Source: Roseiarcus sp963783175
GTDB taxonomy: Bacteria; Pseudomonadota; Alphaproteobacteria; Rhizobiales; Beijerinckiaceae
Direction of reading: 5' to 3'
Length of the DNA stretch: 64,000 nucleotides
Assembly (NCBI GenBank): GCA_963783175.1
Contig: CAWANG010000048.1
Coordinates: 1-64,000 of the forward strand
Shown here: piece after piece, positions 42,286 to 53,629 of the stretch
How positions within the stretch are numbered: position 1 is the stretch's first letter
Layout of the letters: each line of letters begins with the position of its first letter
Notes under the pieces: model-generated
The model's database searches: none
What the model saw: the letters and a program-made list of their open reading frames with translations, nothing else
What the model was told of the DNA's origin: nothing
Translations under genes and position numbers: made by a program

Positions 42286-42903
42286 CTATTCGCCGTGGGG
42301 CAGCAGGCCCGCCGCCCTTAACCGCTTGGCCAGCGCTTCCGCGCCGACATAAAGAAAGCCGCTGAGACCCGCGCGCTCGGCGCCAGCCACATTCCTTGAG
42401 CTGTCGTCAACGAACAGCGCCGTCTCCGGCGCCGCTCCCAGCCGGGCGAGACAGCGGTGATAGACCTCCGGATCGGGCTTCCGCGCGCGAAACTCGGCCG
42501 AGACGAAGATGTTGCGGCCGAAGATCGGTCTCAGCTCTGGGAGTATCGCGTCGATCTCGCGCGCCACCAGGAGATTGTTGTTGGTCAGAACCGCGACCGG
42601 AGCGCTGCGCCCGACAGTGGCGGCAACCGCCAGCACCTCGGGCAGCGGGGTGAGCGCATGGCGCAGCGCCCGAGTCCATACTTCGAGCGTCAAATCGCCG
42701 CCCAAAAGCGCGGCGAAGCCGCGAAGATAACCCTCGGCGTCCAGGGCGCCGCAGTCGCCGAGGTCCTCGTAGCCGGACCCCCAGATGGCGGCCTCGACGA
42801 ATGCGGGCGAATGGCCGCACGCGCGCGCCAGATGGGCGATTCGGACCTCCCGGTCGTATCGGCAGAGGACGTCGTTCATGTCGAAGAGAACGATCGAGAT
42901 CAT
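42286..42903 (-). CDS. HAD-superfamily hydrolase
   Basis: A 205-aa Rossmann-like hydrolase. Motif I is FDMNDVL: the nucleophile Asp is present, but the second Asp of DxD is Asn, as in HAD-IA subgroup members that need not be phosphatases. Motif II is VLTNNN, motif III Lys is in RKPDPEVY and motif IV is FVDDSSRNV. The substrate is unknown; a haloacid- or phosphoester-type reaction is possible. It converges with the YcgN-like gene. Confidence 0.8.
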   Translation of the reverse strand: MISIVLFDMNDVLCRYDREVRIAHLARACGHSPAFVEAAIWGSGYEDLGDCGALDAEGYLRGFAALLGGDLTLEVWTRALRHALTPLPEVLAVAATVGRSAPVAVLTNNNLLVAREIDAILPELRPIFGRNIFVSAEFRARKPDPEVYHRCLARLGAAPETALFVDDSSRNVAGAERAGLSGFLYVGAEALAKRLRAAGLLPHGE

Positions 42904-43151
42904 CGGGTCGGCGCGCCGGCCTCTTGAGACGGCCGCAGTCTAGCGCAACTTCAAGCCTTGCGGCGGGCCTCCACAAGCAACGATGGCGCCAAGCCGGCCC
43001 GGGAACGCGGCGACGCAAGGCGAGCGGGCAAAGCTCGGTCGACGGCATTAACCATCGTCGGACATCGGCCGCACGCTCGAGCAACCATTCAGCCGCCATT
43101 CAACGAGGGAACGCTAGATCTGGGCTCGCAACGGATCGAAAAGGTGATCTC

Positions 43152-43421
43152 ATGAGAAATATCGTGTTTGCGTCTACGGTTGCATTGCTCGGCCTCGCCG
43201 CCGCCATTCCGGCCGACGCGATGCCGTTTCCCTCTCTCGCCGACCAGGCGCCATCCGCGATCACGCTCACGGCAGGCGGCTGCGGCGTGGGCTTCCATCG
43301 GGGACCGTATGGCGGGTGCCGGCCAAACGGCGGCGCCGCTTATGGGTATCACCCTTACGCCCATCCTTACGCCTACGGCCGCCGCTGCTGGTGGCGCGGC
43401 GGCGTGCGCGTCTGCGCCTGA
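43152..43421 (+). CDS. GCG_CRPN-motif secreted peptide
   Basis: An 89-aa exported protein. A signal peptide (MRNIVFASTVALLGLAAAIP, then ADA) precedes a mature part with the GGCGVGFHRGPYGGCRPN motif that defines the GCG_CRPN family of alphaproteobacterial small secreted proteins, followed by a His/Tyr/Pro-rich tail with two more cysteines. Function unknown; the family may be an extracytoplasmic structural or metal-binding peptide. The ATG at 43152 follows a likely AAGGTGA site. Confidence 0.8.
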   Translation: MRNIVFASTVALLGLAAAIPADAMPFPSLADQAPSAITLTAGGCGVGFHRGPYGGCRPNGGAAYGYHPYAHPYAYGRRCWWRGGVRVCA

Positions 43422-43459
43422 ACAAGCCCGGGGCGCCGACTTTCCGTCAAGCCGGCGCC

Positions 43460-44071
43460 TCACGCCCGCGCGCTCGGCCGCGCCTTCAGCGTTTCGCGCC
43501 ATTGGTTGAGGCTGACGAGTTCGGGTGGGATGGCGATGCGCGCGGGCCGGGCGAAATCAAGTGCGACCAGCCCGGTGATGTCGGCGACGGTGAAACGGTC
43601 GCCGGCGATGAAGGGCCGGTCGCGCAGCGCTTCGTCGACGATCGCCATCGCCCGGAGCGCCCTTGGCCGGTTGGCCGCGGCCCAGTCGGGAACCTGCGGG
43701 TTCTCCATTTTCGCCATGTGCGGATGGCTGTGGCGCAACACCTGCGCGATCGGCAGAAGCAGGCGCAATTCGAGCTGGCGCTGCCACATCTCGATCATCG
43801 CCCGCTCGAGCGCCGTCGCGCCGAACAGGTTCGGCTCCGGCCACAATTCCTCGATGTAACGGCAAATGGCGATCGATTCGGCGATCCTCGTCCCGTCGTC
43901 GAGTTCGAGAATGGGGATGGTCTGGAAGGGATTGAGGGCCGAGAATTCGGGCGTCCTCTGCTCTAGTTTGGCGAGATCGACCTCGATGCGCGGGATGGCG
44001 ACGCCCTTCTCGGCCAGGAAGATGCGCACGCGGCGTGGGTTCGGGGCCAGATTGGAGTTGTAGAGCTTCAT
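43460..44071 (-). CDS. Glutathione S-transferase-family protein
   Basis: A 203-aa two-domain GST. The thioredoxin-like N-terminal part has KLYNSNLAPNPRRVRIFLAE, NPFQTIPILELDDGTRIAES (glutathione-contact Pro and Ser) and AICRYIEELWP; the helical C-terminal part has RPFIAGDRFTVADITGLVAL, the conserved N-capping/hydrophobic staple Asp. It likely conjugates or reduces electrophiles with glutathione. Single gene, divergent from the histidine kinase. Confidence 0.85.
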   Translation of the reverse strand: MKLYNSNLAPNPRRVRIFLAEKGVAIPRIEVDLAKLEQRTPEFSALNPFQTIPILELDDGTRIAESIAICRYIEELWPEPNLFGATALERAMIEMWQRQLELRLLLPIAQVLRHSHPHMAKMENPQVPDWAAANRPRALRAMAIVDEALRDRPFIAGDRFTVADITGLVALDFARPARIAIPPELVSLNQWRETLKARPSARA

Positions 44072-44281
44072 GCCGCCCTCCGCCCGACCCGCGCCGCCCC
44101 CGCAATATCGGGGGTCGAGAAATCCCTAAGCTCGACGTCGGCGGGAATTGGCGGCCGCGGACTTAACAACGTTAGCCGAAATATCCTCAATAATCCATCA
44201 ATTACGGGCCATCGCGTCAGTCGCGCGTTAAGCATTTCGGCGGCATGATTGACGTGAGTAAGGCGTGCGTGTCGGGCGGTT

Positions 44282-45854
44282 ATGAGTAACGTCGGGGCCG
44301 ATCTAGCGGGGAGCGGGCACGAAAGCGACCCCGACGCGGCCGCGCGCCGGCGCAAGATGACCGTCCGGCTTCGCGAAGCGCGGCGGTCGCTCTCCGAGCC
44401 TGATGCGATCCCGAGTCATTCGGCGGCGATGGTGCGGCTGTTCGCCGAGATTAACCGCAGCGCCTCGCCGATGCTCGGGATCATCGCGCTCGGCGTCTGC
44501 GCGACCGCGCTGGCGTGGATCGACGCCGGACCGTTGGCGACCTGGATTACGTTGGTCGCCTGCGCGATCGCGACCGGCTATGCGTTGCCAATCGCGTTTC
44601 TCGACAGCAGCGAAAAGGAGAAGACCGCCGGCGCGTGGCGGCGCAAGTTCGTGCTGTCCACCACGCTCTGCGGCTCCGCCTGGGCCTATCTCATCGTCGC
44701 GCTGCTCCAGTCGGGCGACCCGACCGCGCACGCGTTCGCCATTGTCGTGATGCTCCTGGTCTCGACGGTGATGTCGCTTCTGGCGTCGGCGATTCCGGCG
44801 GCGTTCGTCGCCGGCATGCTGCCGATGATCATTGGCGTGATCATCCTCTACGCCCCCCGTCTCCACGGGGCGGCGCTGCCGACGGCGGCCCTGGCGGTCG
44901 GCGTGATCGGTTATTTCCTGGTCGTCGCCCGCCGGCTGCACGCCGCCGCGGCGCAGAACATTTCGTTCCAGGCGGAAAAGGACTCGCTTATCGCCGAACT
45001 TGAGCAGGCCAAGCTGAATTCGGACGAGGCGCGCCGGCGCGCCGAGAGCGCCAATCTGGCCAAATCGCGCTTCCTGGCGACGATGAGCCATGAACTTCGC
45101 ACGCCGCTCAACGCGGTCCTCGGGTTCTCAGAAGTGATGAAGGCGGAGCTGTTCGGTCCCCATGCCGTGCCTGCCTACAAGGAGTATTCCACCGACATCC
45201 ACGCCAGCGGCCAGCATCTCCTGATGCTCATCAACGAAATTCTTGACCTCTCGCGGGTTGAAGCCGGACGCTACGAACTGAAGGAGGAGCCGGTCTCCCT
45301 GACCGGCGTGGTCGAGGAATGTCTGCGCCTGTTGTCGATGCGAATTCGAACGGCGCCACCTCGCCATCACCGAAGCGCTCGAAAGCGAGTTGCCGCGCAT
45401 CTGGGCGGACGAGCGCGCGGTGCGCCAAGTGACGCTCAACCTGCTCACCAACGCCATCAAATTCACGCCCCAGGGAGGCTCGATCGTCATCAAGGTCGGC
45501 TGGACCCGGACCGGCGGGCAATATCTGTCGATCCGTGACACCGGGCCCGGCATTCCGCCGGAGGAAATCCCGATCGTGCTGTCGTCCTTCGGCCGCGGCA
45601 CGCTGGCGCAGAAGAACGCCGAAGAAGGCACTGGCCTCGGACTGCCGATCGTCAAGGGGCTTGTCGAGCTGCACGGCGGGGAATTCCGCCTCAACTCGAC
45701 GCTGCGCTTCGGGACGGAAGTGATCGTCATCTTCCCGCCCGAGCGCGTCATGGATGCGCTGCCGGCGCTCGATCCCGAAGCGGCGCCTGAGACGCAGGAG
45801 CGGCGCCGGCGGCGCATGCGCCGCCGACGGTCGGATCCGGCCCACGCGGCGTGA
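44282..45854 (+). pseudogene. Membrane sensor histidine kinase, frameshifted
   Basis: A sensor of about 523 aa once rejoined. The N-terminal half has about six hydrophobic helices (residues about 58-222) and no classic sensor domain; then a coiled linker, the phospho-acceptor box FLATMSHELRTPLNAVLGFS, and the ATPase with N-box VRQVTLNLLTNAIKFTP, G1 RDTGPGIPP and G2 EGTGLGLPIVKG. Codons after about 45345 are in another frame (ERRHLAITEALESELPR); one base is surplus at about 45345-45350, next to a GAATTC. No response regulator is adjacent. If the indel is an artefact the kinase is intact. Confidence 0.75.
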
Positions 45855-45881
45855 GCGTGAACCCCTGGAGCCGTGGCCAGG

Positions 45882-46361
45882 TCAGAGGGGCTTCTCGTAG
45901 ACCACTTCATAGACCGCGTAGCCGGAGCGTTCGTAGCTCGCTCGCGCCGCGCGGTTCGCCGCGAGCGTGAAAAGCCGGACGCGGGTCGCGCCTTCGCCAC
46001 GTAGGCGCCGCTCCACGGCCTCGAGTAGCCGGGAGGCGATGCGGCGGCCGCGATAGTTGGGCAGGACGCAAATATCCGAGACGTAGCCGAAGCGATTCGA
46101 GTTCGGCGTCTCTTCGATATGCTTCTCCTCCTCGATCCAGCCGGCGACGAAACCGGCGAACACGCCATCGAGTTCGGCGATCAGCACGGCGCCTCGCTGA
46201 GCGGCGCGCCCCTCCATCCACGCGAGATAGGCGTCGGCGATTTGTTCGCTTGGCAGGCGCGAGGGATGCAACTGGCTTTCGTGGTCCTGCAGCTCGATCA
46301 CCGCCCGCCGCAATTGCGGGCCATCGGAAGGCTTCGCGGCTCTGATCGTAAGTTCGTCCAT
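45882..46361 (-). CDS. GNAT-family N-acetyltransferase
   Basis: A 159-aa acetyl-CoA-dependent transferase. The acceptor is unknown. It has the strand pair AVLIAELDGVFAGFVAGW, the acetyl-CoA pyrophosphate loop PNYRGRRIASRLLEAVE and RAARASYERSGYAVYEVV. The start is set at the ATG giving MDELTIRAAKPSDG, the usual beginning; the longer frame to 46403 overlaps pth. It is close to pth on the same strand with 31 bases between and may be in its operon. Confidence 0.8.
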   Translation of the reverse strand: MDELTIRAAKPSDGPQLRRAVIELQDHESQLHPSRLPSEQIADAYLAWMEGRAAQRGAVLIAELDGVFAGFVAGWIEEEKHIEETPNSNRFGYVSDICVLPNYRGRRIASRLLEAVERRLRGEGATRVRLFTLAANRAARASYERSGYAVYEVVYEKPL

Positions 46362-46392
46362 TGAACTCCGGCCCCGATCGCAGACAGCGGCC

Positions 46393-46998
46393 CTACGACG
46401 CATCAGACGCCGGCTTCTCGCCGAAGCCCGCCGCCTCGATCGCGAGATGCGTCTTGTTCTGGAAGCTCGCGTCCTGGCCGGCGACGAGAAGTGGCGCGGC
46501 GTCGGCGATCGCCCGGCAGACGGTCTCGACCCAGCCCGCTTCCGACTTGGCGAAGTCGCTCAGCACGTAATTGTAGACCAGCGCCTTGTCGCCGGGATGG
46601 CCGATGCCGATGCGCACCCGCTTGTAGTCGTTGCCGATATGGGCGGTGATCGAGCGCAGCCCGTTATGGCCGGCATTGCCGCCGCCGACCTTGACCCTCA
46701 CTTTGGCCGGCGCGAGATCGAGCTCGTCGTGTATGACGATCAGCGCGCCCAAGTCGAGCTTCCAGAACCGCAGCGTCTCGCCGACGCTCCGCCCGGAATT
46801 GTTCATGTAGGTCTGCGGCTTGAGCAGAGTCAGCCGCGTCCCCTCGATCACGCCCTCGGCCGCGAGCCCCTGCCAGCGGGCTCGAAACGGGCCGAGGCGG
46901 CGCGCCTCGGCGATCGCATCGACCGCCATGAAGCCGATGTTGTGGCGATTGCGGAGGTGGCGCGCGCCCGGATTGCCGAGTCCCGCGATGACCAGCAT
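46393..46998 (-). CDS. pth: Peptidyl-tRNA hydrolase
   Basis: A 201-aa enzyme that frees tRNA from stalled peptidyl-tRNA. It has MLVIAGLGNPGARHLRNRHNIGF with the catalytic His at residue 21, PQTYMNNSGRSVGETL, VIHDELDLAPAKVRVKVGGG with catalytic Asp, and NAGHNGLRSI. It follows the L25 gene on the minus strand by about 70 bases, an arrangement typical in Hyphomicrobiales. Length is normal. Confidence 0.93.
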   Translation of the reverse strand: MLVIAGLGNPGARHLRNRHNIGFMAVDAIAEARRLGPFRARWQGLAAEGVIEGTRLTLLKPQTYMNNSGRSVGETLRFWKLDLGALIVIHDELDLAPAKVRVKVGGGNAGHNGLRSITAHIGNDYKRVRIGIGHPGDKALVYNYVLSDFAKSEAGWVETVCRAIADAAPLLVAGQDASFQNKTHLAIEAAGFGEKPASDAS

Positions 46999-47071
46999 GG
47001 GGCCCCCGATCGATCAGCATGAGGGGCGGACCTGGCCTTGGCGCAAGCCCAGCCCCTCCGGGGCGCGAGCC

Positions 47072-47818
47072 TTACTTCTTGGCGGCCGGCTTCGCGGCGG
47101 CCGGCGCGGCAGCCGCTTTCGCCGGAGCGGCGGCGCTCTTGGCGGCGTCGGCCTTGGCCGGGGCGCCCGCCGCAGGCGCCGCCGGAGCGGCGCCGGGAGT
47201 TGCAGCCGCGGCAGCCGTCGCGGCAGGCGCAGCCGCCGTCTCCTCGACCATCACCGTCGGCGGGACGATCGTCACCACCGTCTGGTCCGCCTTCGAGCCG
47301 ACCGGCCGGCAGCCCTCCGGCAGCTTGACCGCGGACACATGGACGGAATCATGAAAATCGAGGCCCGAGAGGTCGATGGTGATCGATTCCGGAATGGCGT
47401 CGGCCGGCGCCATCACCTCGACCGTGTGGAGGACGAGATTGACCGCGCCGCCTTTTTTCAATCCCGGCGACGCCTCACGGTTGACGACGTGTACCGGCAC
47501 CCCGATCCGCACCCGCGATCCCGGCGCGAGCCTGAGAAAATCGACATGGACAGGCCGGTCGGTGACGATGTCGAGCTGATAATCGCGCGGCAGCACGCGC
47601 TCCTTGCGGCCTTCGACCTCGAGCTCAAAGATCGAAGTCAGAAAGTGGCCCGAGTAGATGAACTTGTTGACGTCCTTATAGTCGACCGAGATCGGCTCGG
47701 GCTTCAGGCCGCCGCCATAGATGACGGCGGGAACGCGGCCTTCGCGACGAACGGAGCGGGCGGCCCCCTTGCCTGTCCCGCTGCGCGTCACGGCCGCGAG
47801 TTGCTTGATCGCTGCCAT
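47072..47818 (-). CDS. rplY: 50S ribosomal protein L25 (general stress type)
   Basis: A 248-aa L25/CTC-family protein binding 5S rRNA. Residues 1-95 carry the L25 fold (TRSGTGKGAARSVRREG, VPAVIYGGGLKPEPISV), then the TL5-type C-terminal beta domain (VRIGVPVHVVNREASPGLK). The final ~55 residues are a long Ala/Pro/Lys-rich tail, common in alphaproteobacteria. The ATG at 47818 gives MAAIKQLAAVTR; a longer frame to 47917 has no support. It precedes pth, probably in one operon. Confidence 0.92.
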   Translation of the reverse strand: MAAIKQLAAVTRSGTGKGAARSVRREGRVPAVIYGGGLKPEPISVDYKDVNKFIYSGHFLTSIFELEVEGRKERVLPRDYQLDIVTDRPVHVDFLRLAPGSRVRIGVPVHVVNREASPGLKKGGAVNLVLHTVEVMAPADAIPESITIDLSGLDFHDSVHVSAVKLPEGCRPVGSKADQTVVTIVPPTVMVEETAAAPAATAAAAATPGAAPAAPAAGAPAKADAAKSAAAPAKAAAAPAAAKPAAKK

Positions 47819-47983
47819 GATGATGTCCTTGTTGCTATCGAATGCGCGCCCTGCCTCCAGGGGTGTCGGAACCGGCGCGAAGCCGGGCCTTATAGAGAAG
47901 CGAGGGCGGGAGGGCAAGAGCGGCGGCTCCTCCTTGCTTTCGCCTGCTCAACGTCGCATTGCTCTCCACCGGAGAACGGAAAG

Positions 47984-49427
<1,444 letters not shown>

Positions 49428-49499
49428 GCCCGGCGCGGCCGGTCGAGAGCCCGAGGAGCCGTGGAAGCGTTTTCAAAACCAACGGAAGGAAATTCCAAA

Positions 49500-49729
49500 T
49501 CAACCAGGAAGGAAATTCCAAGCCAAGGGAAGCAAAATCCAAATATTTTTCTTCCGCCAATCTCGATTTTTCAAGGGCTTAAGTTCCGAATCCAAGGAAA
49601 GCGGACCCTCTCGATCTTACGCGACCATTCAACAACGCGCCGAAGTCATTATTCCCCGGGCGCCAACCGCGGGACCGGGCGACAGCAGGCACGATAGCAC
49701 GGCCTTCTGATTATCGCAAACAATCGTCG
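49500..49729 (+). repeat. Dispersed ~230-bp noncoding element, copy 2
   Basis: The direct-strand counterpart of the element at 27274-27511. Its first part contains repeated (G)GAAATTCCAA words, then GAAGCAAAATCCAA, CTTCCGCCAATCT, CCGAATCCAAGGAAAG; after a variable middle it has ATAGCACGGCCTTCTGATTA. It starts about 70 bases after fumC, pointing the same way, and fills most of the 318-base convergent gap before the TetR gene. No conserved frame, so noncoding. Confidence 0.6.
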
Positions 49730-49745
49730 CTAGAGGCAGCTGGAT

Positions 49746-50378
49746 TTAGGCGCCGTAGGCCTTCATGAACACGTCGACTCCCGCTTCGACCGAGGCTTCA
49801 ATGTCCTCCCGGCTGATGGAGTCGACGACGCCGAACAAAAGGCGCTTGTAGACGTAGCTCTGGCAGAGGTCGACGAACTGCCAGGCGGCGCGCTCCGGAT
49901 CGGGAACTCTGAGCTTGCCGGACCTTTCGAGGCTCTCGAGTTCGGCGGCGAGCCGGGTCGCGCCATAGAGCGGACCGGCCTCGTAGAAAGCGCGCCCGAC
50001 GTTGGGGAATTTTTCCGCCGCCGCGATAACCACCCTGGCGAGCGAACGCGTGTCCGGCTCGGCCATCTTGCTGATGAGCCGGACCCCAAAGTCCCGCAGC
50101 ATCTGGCGCGCGTCGCCCTCGCGCGTGAAAGTGCAGACGCGCTCCGCCGATTGGGCGTATTCGCCGCGGATGATGGCCTCGAACAATTGGTCTTTGGAGT
50201 CGAAATAGGCGTAGAGCGTGCCCTTGGAAACGCCTGCCGCGCGCGCAATATCGTTCATGCTCGCGCCGTCGAAGCCCGAGCTCAAGAAGACCGATCGTGC
50301 TCCGTCCATGATCTGACGCCGTTTCGCGCTGCCATCGCTGCTCGCGCCCGCCTCTTGCTCCAAGGCCTCCGATTCCAT
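49746..50378 (-). CDS. TetR-family repressor of the Emr-type efflux operon
   Basis: A 210-aa regulator. Residues about 20-66 are a TetR HTH (RQIMDGARSVFLSSGFDGAS, IARAAGVSKGTLYAYF). It is divergent from the HlyD/MFS efflux pair with 140 bases between, and that gap carries two near-perfect palindromes containing ACCGAAC/GTTCGGT. Thus it most likely binds these and represses both itself and the pump until a toxic ligand is present. Start ATG at 50378. Confidence 0.85.
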   Translation of the reverse strand: MESEALEQEAGASSDGSAKRRQIMDGARSVFLSSGFDGASMNDIARAAGVSKGTLYAYFDSKDQLFEAIIRGEYAQSAERVCTFTREGDARQMLRDFGVRLISKMAEPDTRSLARVVIAAAEKFPNVGRAFYEAGPLYGATRLAAELESLERSGKLRVPDPERAAWQFVDLCQSYVYKRLLFGVVDSISREDIEASVEAGVDVFMKAYGA

Positions 50379-50409
50379 GCCTATGCGCCCTTCCTGACCG
50401 GCAAATCGC

Positions 50410-50428
50410 TGACCGAACGGTTCGGTTC
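50410..50428. promoter_or_regulatory. TetR operator, proximal
   Basis: TGACCGAACGGTTCGGTTC is a 19-base dyad around one central base; only the last two bases break the symmetry. It is 31 bases before the TetR start codon, so it probably serves autoregulation. Confidence 0.7.
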
Positions 50429-50473
50429 GATTTTTCTTGCGATAGCCCCCTATTTGCGCTAAGTCAACAAAAA

Positions 50474-50492
50474 TGACCGAACCGTTCGGTCA
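50474..50492. promoter_or_regulatory. TetR operator, pump-side
   Basis: TGACCGAACCGTTCGGTCA is a perfect 9+1+9 palindrome, almost the same as the site at 50410-50428. It lies 26 bases ahead of the efflux start codon. Two matched sites in one divergent region are strong evidence that the neighbouring TetR controls both directions. Confidence 0.75.
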
Positions 50493-50518
50493 GCATTTGT
50501 TGTGCGGGCGAAATTCTT

Positions 50519-51829
50519 ATGGTTGATACTCCCAGTGTCGCGGAGCCGGGCGCTGCGACTGCGTCGCGGGCTATGACAGCTCCCGCGTCTCCCAGTTTTC
50601 CTACGCCTTCGGCGCCTTCGCAGGGCGCGCTGACGCATCCGCCGGCAGGCGGAGCGCCATTGGCCAAGCCAGCCCCGGCCAGGCGGTCCGGCCTGCGGCG
50701 GTTCGTCGTTCCGGTCATGATCCTCGCCGCCCTCGGTTATGGCGGCAAGACGGCTTACGACTATTTCGTCGAGGGGCGGTTCCTGATCTCGACCGATGAC
50801 GCTTATGTCGGCGCGCTAACATCGATCATCGCCGCCAAGGCAACCGGCCACATCACCGAGGTTCCGGTCGTCCAGAACCAAATCGTCCACAAGGGTGACC
50901 TGTTGGTCTCGATTGACGACGGCGACTACGCGAACGCGGTCAATTCGGCGCGGGCCCGCATCGGCACCCAGGACGCGACGGTCGCGCGCTTCGCCCGCCA
51001 GATCGACGCCCAGGCCGCAGTCATCGCCCAGGCCGCAGCCCAGGCGACGGCGACGGGCGCGCAGGTGAAGAGCGCCGAGGCCGACGTCGAGCGTGCGGCG
51101 CTCGAATATGACCGGTCGTACAAGCTGGCGCAGACGAATTTCGGCTCCCAGCAGCGCCTCGAGCAGGCCACCGCCGACCGCGACCGCACCGTGGCCGCGC
51201 TCGCCGCCGCCCGGGCAAGCGTGGCCTCGACCGCTGCGGCGCTCGACGGGGCCAAGGCCAATCTCGATGTGCTCAAGGCTCAGAAGCTCGAGGCTTCGGA
51301 GCAGCGCAACGAGCTTGTCACCGCCCTGGCGATGGCGGAGCGCAACCTTTCGTTCACCCGCGTGTTCGCCGCTTTCGACGGGACGATCGGCAATGTCGCC
51401 GCCCATGTCGGCGAGCTGGTGCAGCCGGGAACGCGGCTAATGGCGCTTGTGCCCCTCAACGATTCCTACGTCGACGCCAACTTCAAGGAGACCCAGCTCG
51501 GCGACATCAAGCCGGGTCAGAAGGTCGATGTCGCCATCGATGCGCTCGACGGCAAGGTGGTCGAAGGGGTGGTGTCGTCGATTTCCCCGGCCTCGGGCGC
51601 CGAGTTCTCGCTCCTGCCGCCGGACAATGCGACCGGAAACTTCACCAAGGTCGTCCAGCGCGTCGCGGTGCGCATCACCTTCCCCGACGAGGTGTTGAAG
51701 GAAGTCCCGCTTCGGCCCGGCCTTTCGGTCGTCGCCACCGTCCACACCCGTGATTCCGATGCGCCGAAGCCGACCCTGCTCGGCGCGCTCGGTCTCGAAG
51801 CCCTCGGCGCCAAGAGCGAGAAGCGGTGA
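50519..51829 (+). CDS. HlyD/EmrA-type membrane-fusion protein
   Basis: A 436-aa periplasmic adaptor. It has a Pro-rich cytoplasmic tail (1-65), one membrane helix (about 67-82), then the lipoyl/barrel parts (STDDAYVGALTSIIAAKATG, DLLVSIDDGDY) and a long alpha-helical hairpin (about 150-270). It links the inner-membrane MFS pump to an outer-membrane channel. It overlaps the pump gene by four bases (GTGA), and the TetR is divergent. The substrate is unknown; Emr pumps export hydrophobic toxins. Confidence 0.85.
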   Translation: MVDTPSVAEPGAATASRAMTAPASPSFPTPSAPSQGALTHPPAGGAPLAKPAPARRSGLRRFVVPVMILAALGYGGKTAYDYFVEGRFLISTDDAYVGALTSIIAAKATGHITEVPVVQNQIVHKGDLLVSIDDGDYANAVNSARARIGTQDATVARFARQIDAQAAVIAQAAAQATATGAQVKSAEADVERAALEYDRSYKLAQTNFGSQQRLEQATADRDRTVAALAAARASVASTAAALDGAKANLDVLKAQKLEASEQRNELVTALAMAERNLSFTRVFAAFDGTIGNVAAHVGELVQPGTRLMALVPLNDSYVDANFKETQLGDIKPGQKVDVAIDALDGKVVEGVVSSISPASGAEFSLLPPDNATGNFTKVVQRVAVRITFPDEVLKEVPLRPGLSVVATVHTRDSDAPKPTLLGALGLEALGAKSEKR

Positions 51830-53443
51830 GCGACGCGGTAGCCGCCATACGGCCCGGCGGGTCGGCGCCGGCCACCGATCTTGTCGTCGCCCCGGCGGCG
51901 GTGGCGCAGCGAAATTTCTCGCTTAAGCGAGTCGCGGCGTTCATCTTCATGGTGTTCGGGATGTTCATGGCGATCCTGGACATCCAGATCGTTTCGGCCT
52001 CTCTGTCCGAGATCCAGGCGGGACTCTCCGCGTCGTCCGACGAGATCACCTGGGTCCAGACCAGCTACCTGGTCGCCGAAGTGATCATGATCCCGTTGTC
52101 GGGATTCCTGTCGCGGGTGGTGTCGACGCGGGTCATCTTCACCATTTCCGCCGGCGGCTTCACGCTCATGAGCTTCATGTGCGCCCATGCCAACTCCATT
52201 GAGGAGATGATCCTCTGGCGGGCGCTGCAAGGCTTCATCGGCGGCGGCATGATCCCGACCGTATTCGCCTCGGCGTTCACCATCTTTCCCCGCGACAAGC
52301 AGCCGTTCATCGCCCCGATCATCGGCCTGGTCGCGACGCTTGCGCCGACGATCGGACCGACGGTCGGCGGCTACCTCACCGACTGGTTTTCCTGGCACTG
52401 GCTGTTCCTGGTCAATCTCGGACCGGGCGTCATCGTCACCATCGCTGCCTGGCTCCTGATCGATTTCGACGAGCCCGACTATTCGCTGTTGACCCACTTC
52501 GACTATGTCGGACTCCTTACGATGGCCGGCTTTCTCGGGGCGATGGAATATGCGCTCGAGGAAGGACCGTCGAAGGATTGGTTCGAGAGCCAGCCGGTGA
52601 CGATCGCCATTCTGATCTCGGCGGTGAGCGGCGTCGCCTTCTTCTGGCGAATGGCGACCGCCCGCCAGCCGATCGTCGATCTGACCGCCTTCAGAGACCG
52701 CAATTTCTGGACCGGCTCGATGTTCGCCTTCGTGCTCGGCATCGGCCTCTACGGCCTCACCTACATCTACCCGGTCTATCTGGCGGTGGTGCGCGGCTAT
52801 TCGTCGCTGATGATCGGCAAGACGATGTTCGTGACCGGCTTATGCATGTTCTTCACCGCGCCGCTGGCCGGGCGGCTGATGAATTCGCGTCGATCCGCGG
52901 ATCATGATCGCGACCGGGTTCGTCTCCTTCGCCGTCGGCACCTATCAGGCTTCGTTCGTCACGGTGGACTGGGACTTCTGGGAGCTGCTCTGGCCGCAGG
53001 TCTTCCGCGGCGTCGGCCTGATGCTGGCGATGGTGCCGATCAACAATCTGGCGCTCGGCACGATGCCGCCGCAGAAGATCAAGAACGCCTCCGGCCTCTT
53101 CAACCTCATGCGCAACCTCGGCGGCGCAGTCGGCCTCGCCCTGATCAACACGCTGCTCGACAAGAGGATGGACCTGCATCTCGAGAGGCTGCGGGAGTCG
53201 GTGACCTGGGGGCGCCGGGTGGCGGAGGACACGCTCGCCAACATGACCGCGGCGATGGCCGCGCGCGGCTCCGACGCTCAGCTGGCGGCGACCCGCCAGC
53301 TTGCGCTCATCGTGCGCCGGCAGGCCGAGGTGATGGCGCTCGCCGACGTCTTCCTGGCGTTGACCATCCTCTTCCTCGGCTGCGTCGGGCTTGCCGCGCT
53401 GATGCGCCGTCCGGCGGCCGCCGGGGGCCCGGGCGGCCATTAG
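51826..53443 (+). pseudogene. DHA2-type MFS efflux pump (EmrB-like), frameshifted
   Basis: A 14-helix major-facilitator exporter. The first frame (GTG 51826) has MAILDIQIVSASLSEIQAGL, VAEVIMIPLSGFLSRV, GGGMIPTVFASAFTIFP and PTIGPTVGGYLTDWFSWHW, all typical of EmrB. From about 52888 the sequence continues in another frame (VDPRIMIATGFVSFAVG..., VFRGVGLMLAMVPINN, NLMRNLGGAVGLALINT). One base is surplus near GAATTCGCGTCG at 52883-52892. Rejoined length ~540 aa is normal. Likely a sequencing error rather than a dead gene. Co-transcribed with the adaptor. Confidence 0.8.
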
Positions 53444-53629
53444 GAGCGCCGGCGCAAACCACGCCAGGCGCCCGAGCCGGCCTGCGCTTACCAATCGGTA
53501 ATGAAGCGCTAAGCCGATTTCCCCGGATCGCCCTTGCGGAGGGGCGCCGTGCCGCCATATTATGCGGGACGGGCGCGCGCCTGGGCAGACCCCGGGCGAG
53601 CGCCGCACGCTTATCAAGAGGTTTCTCTC

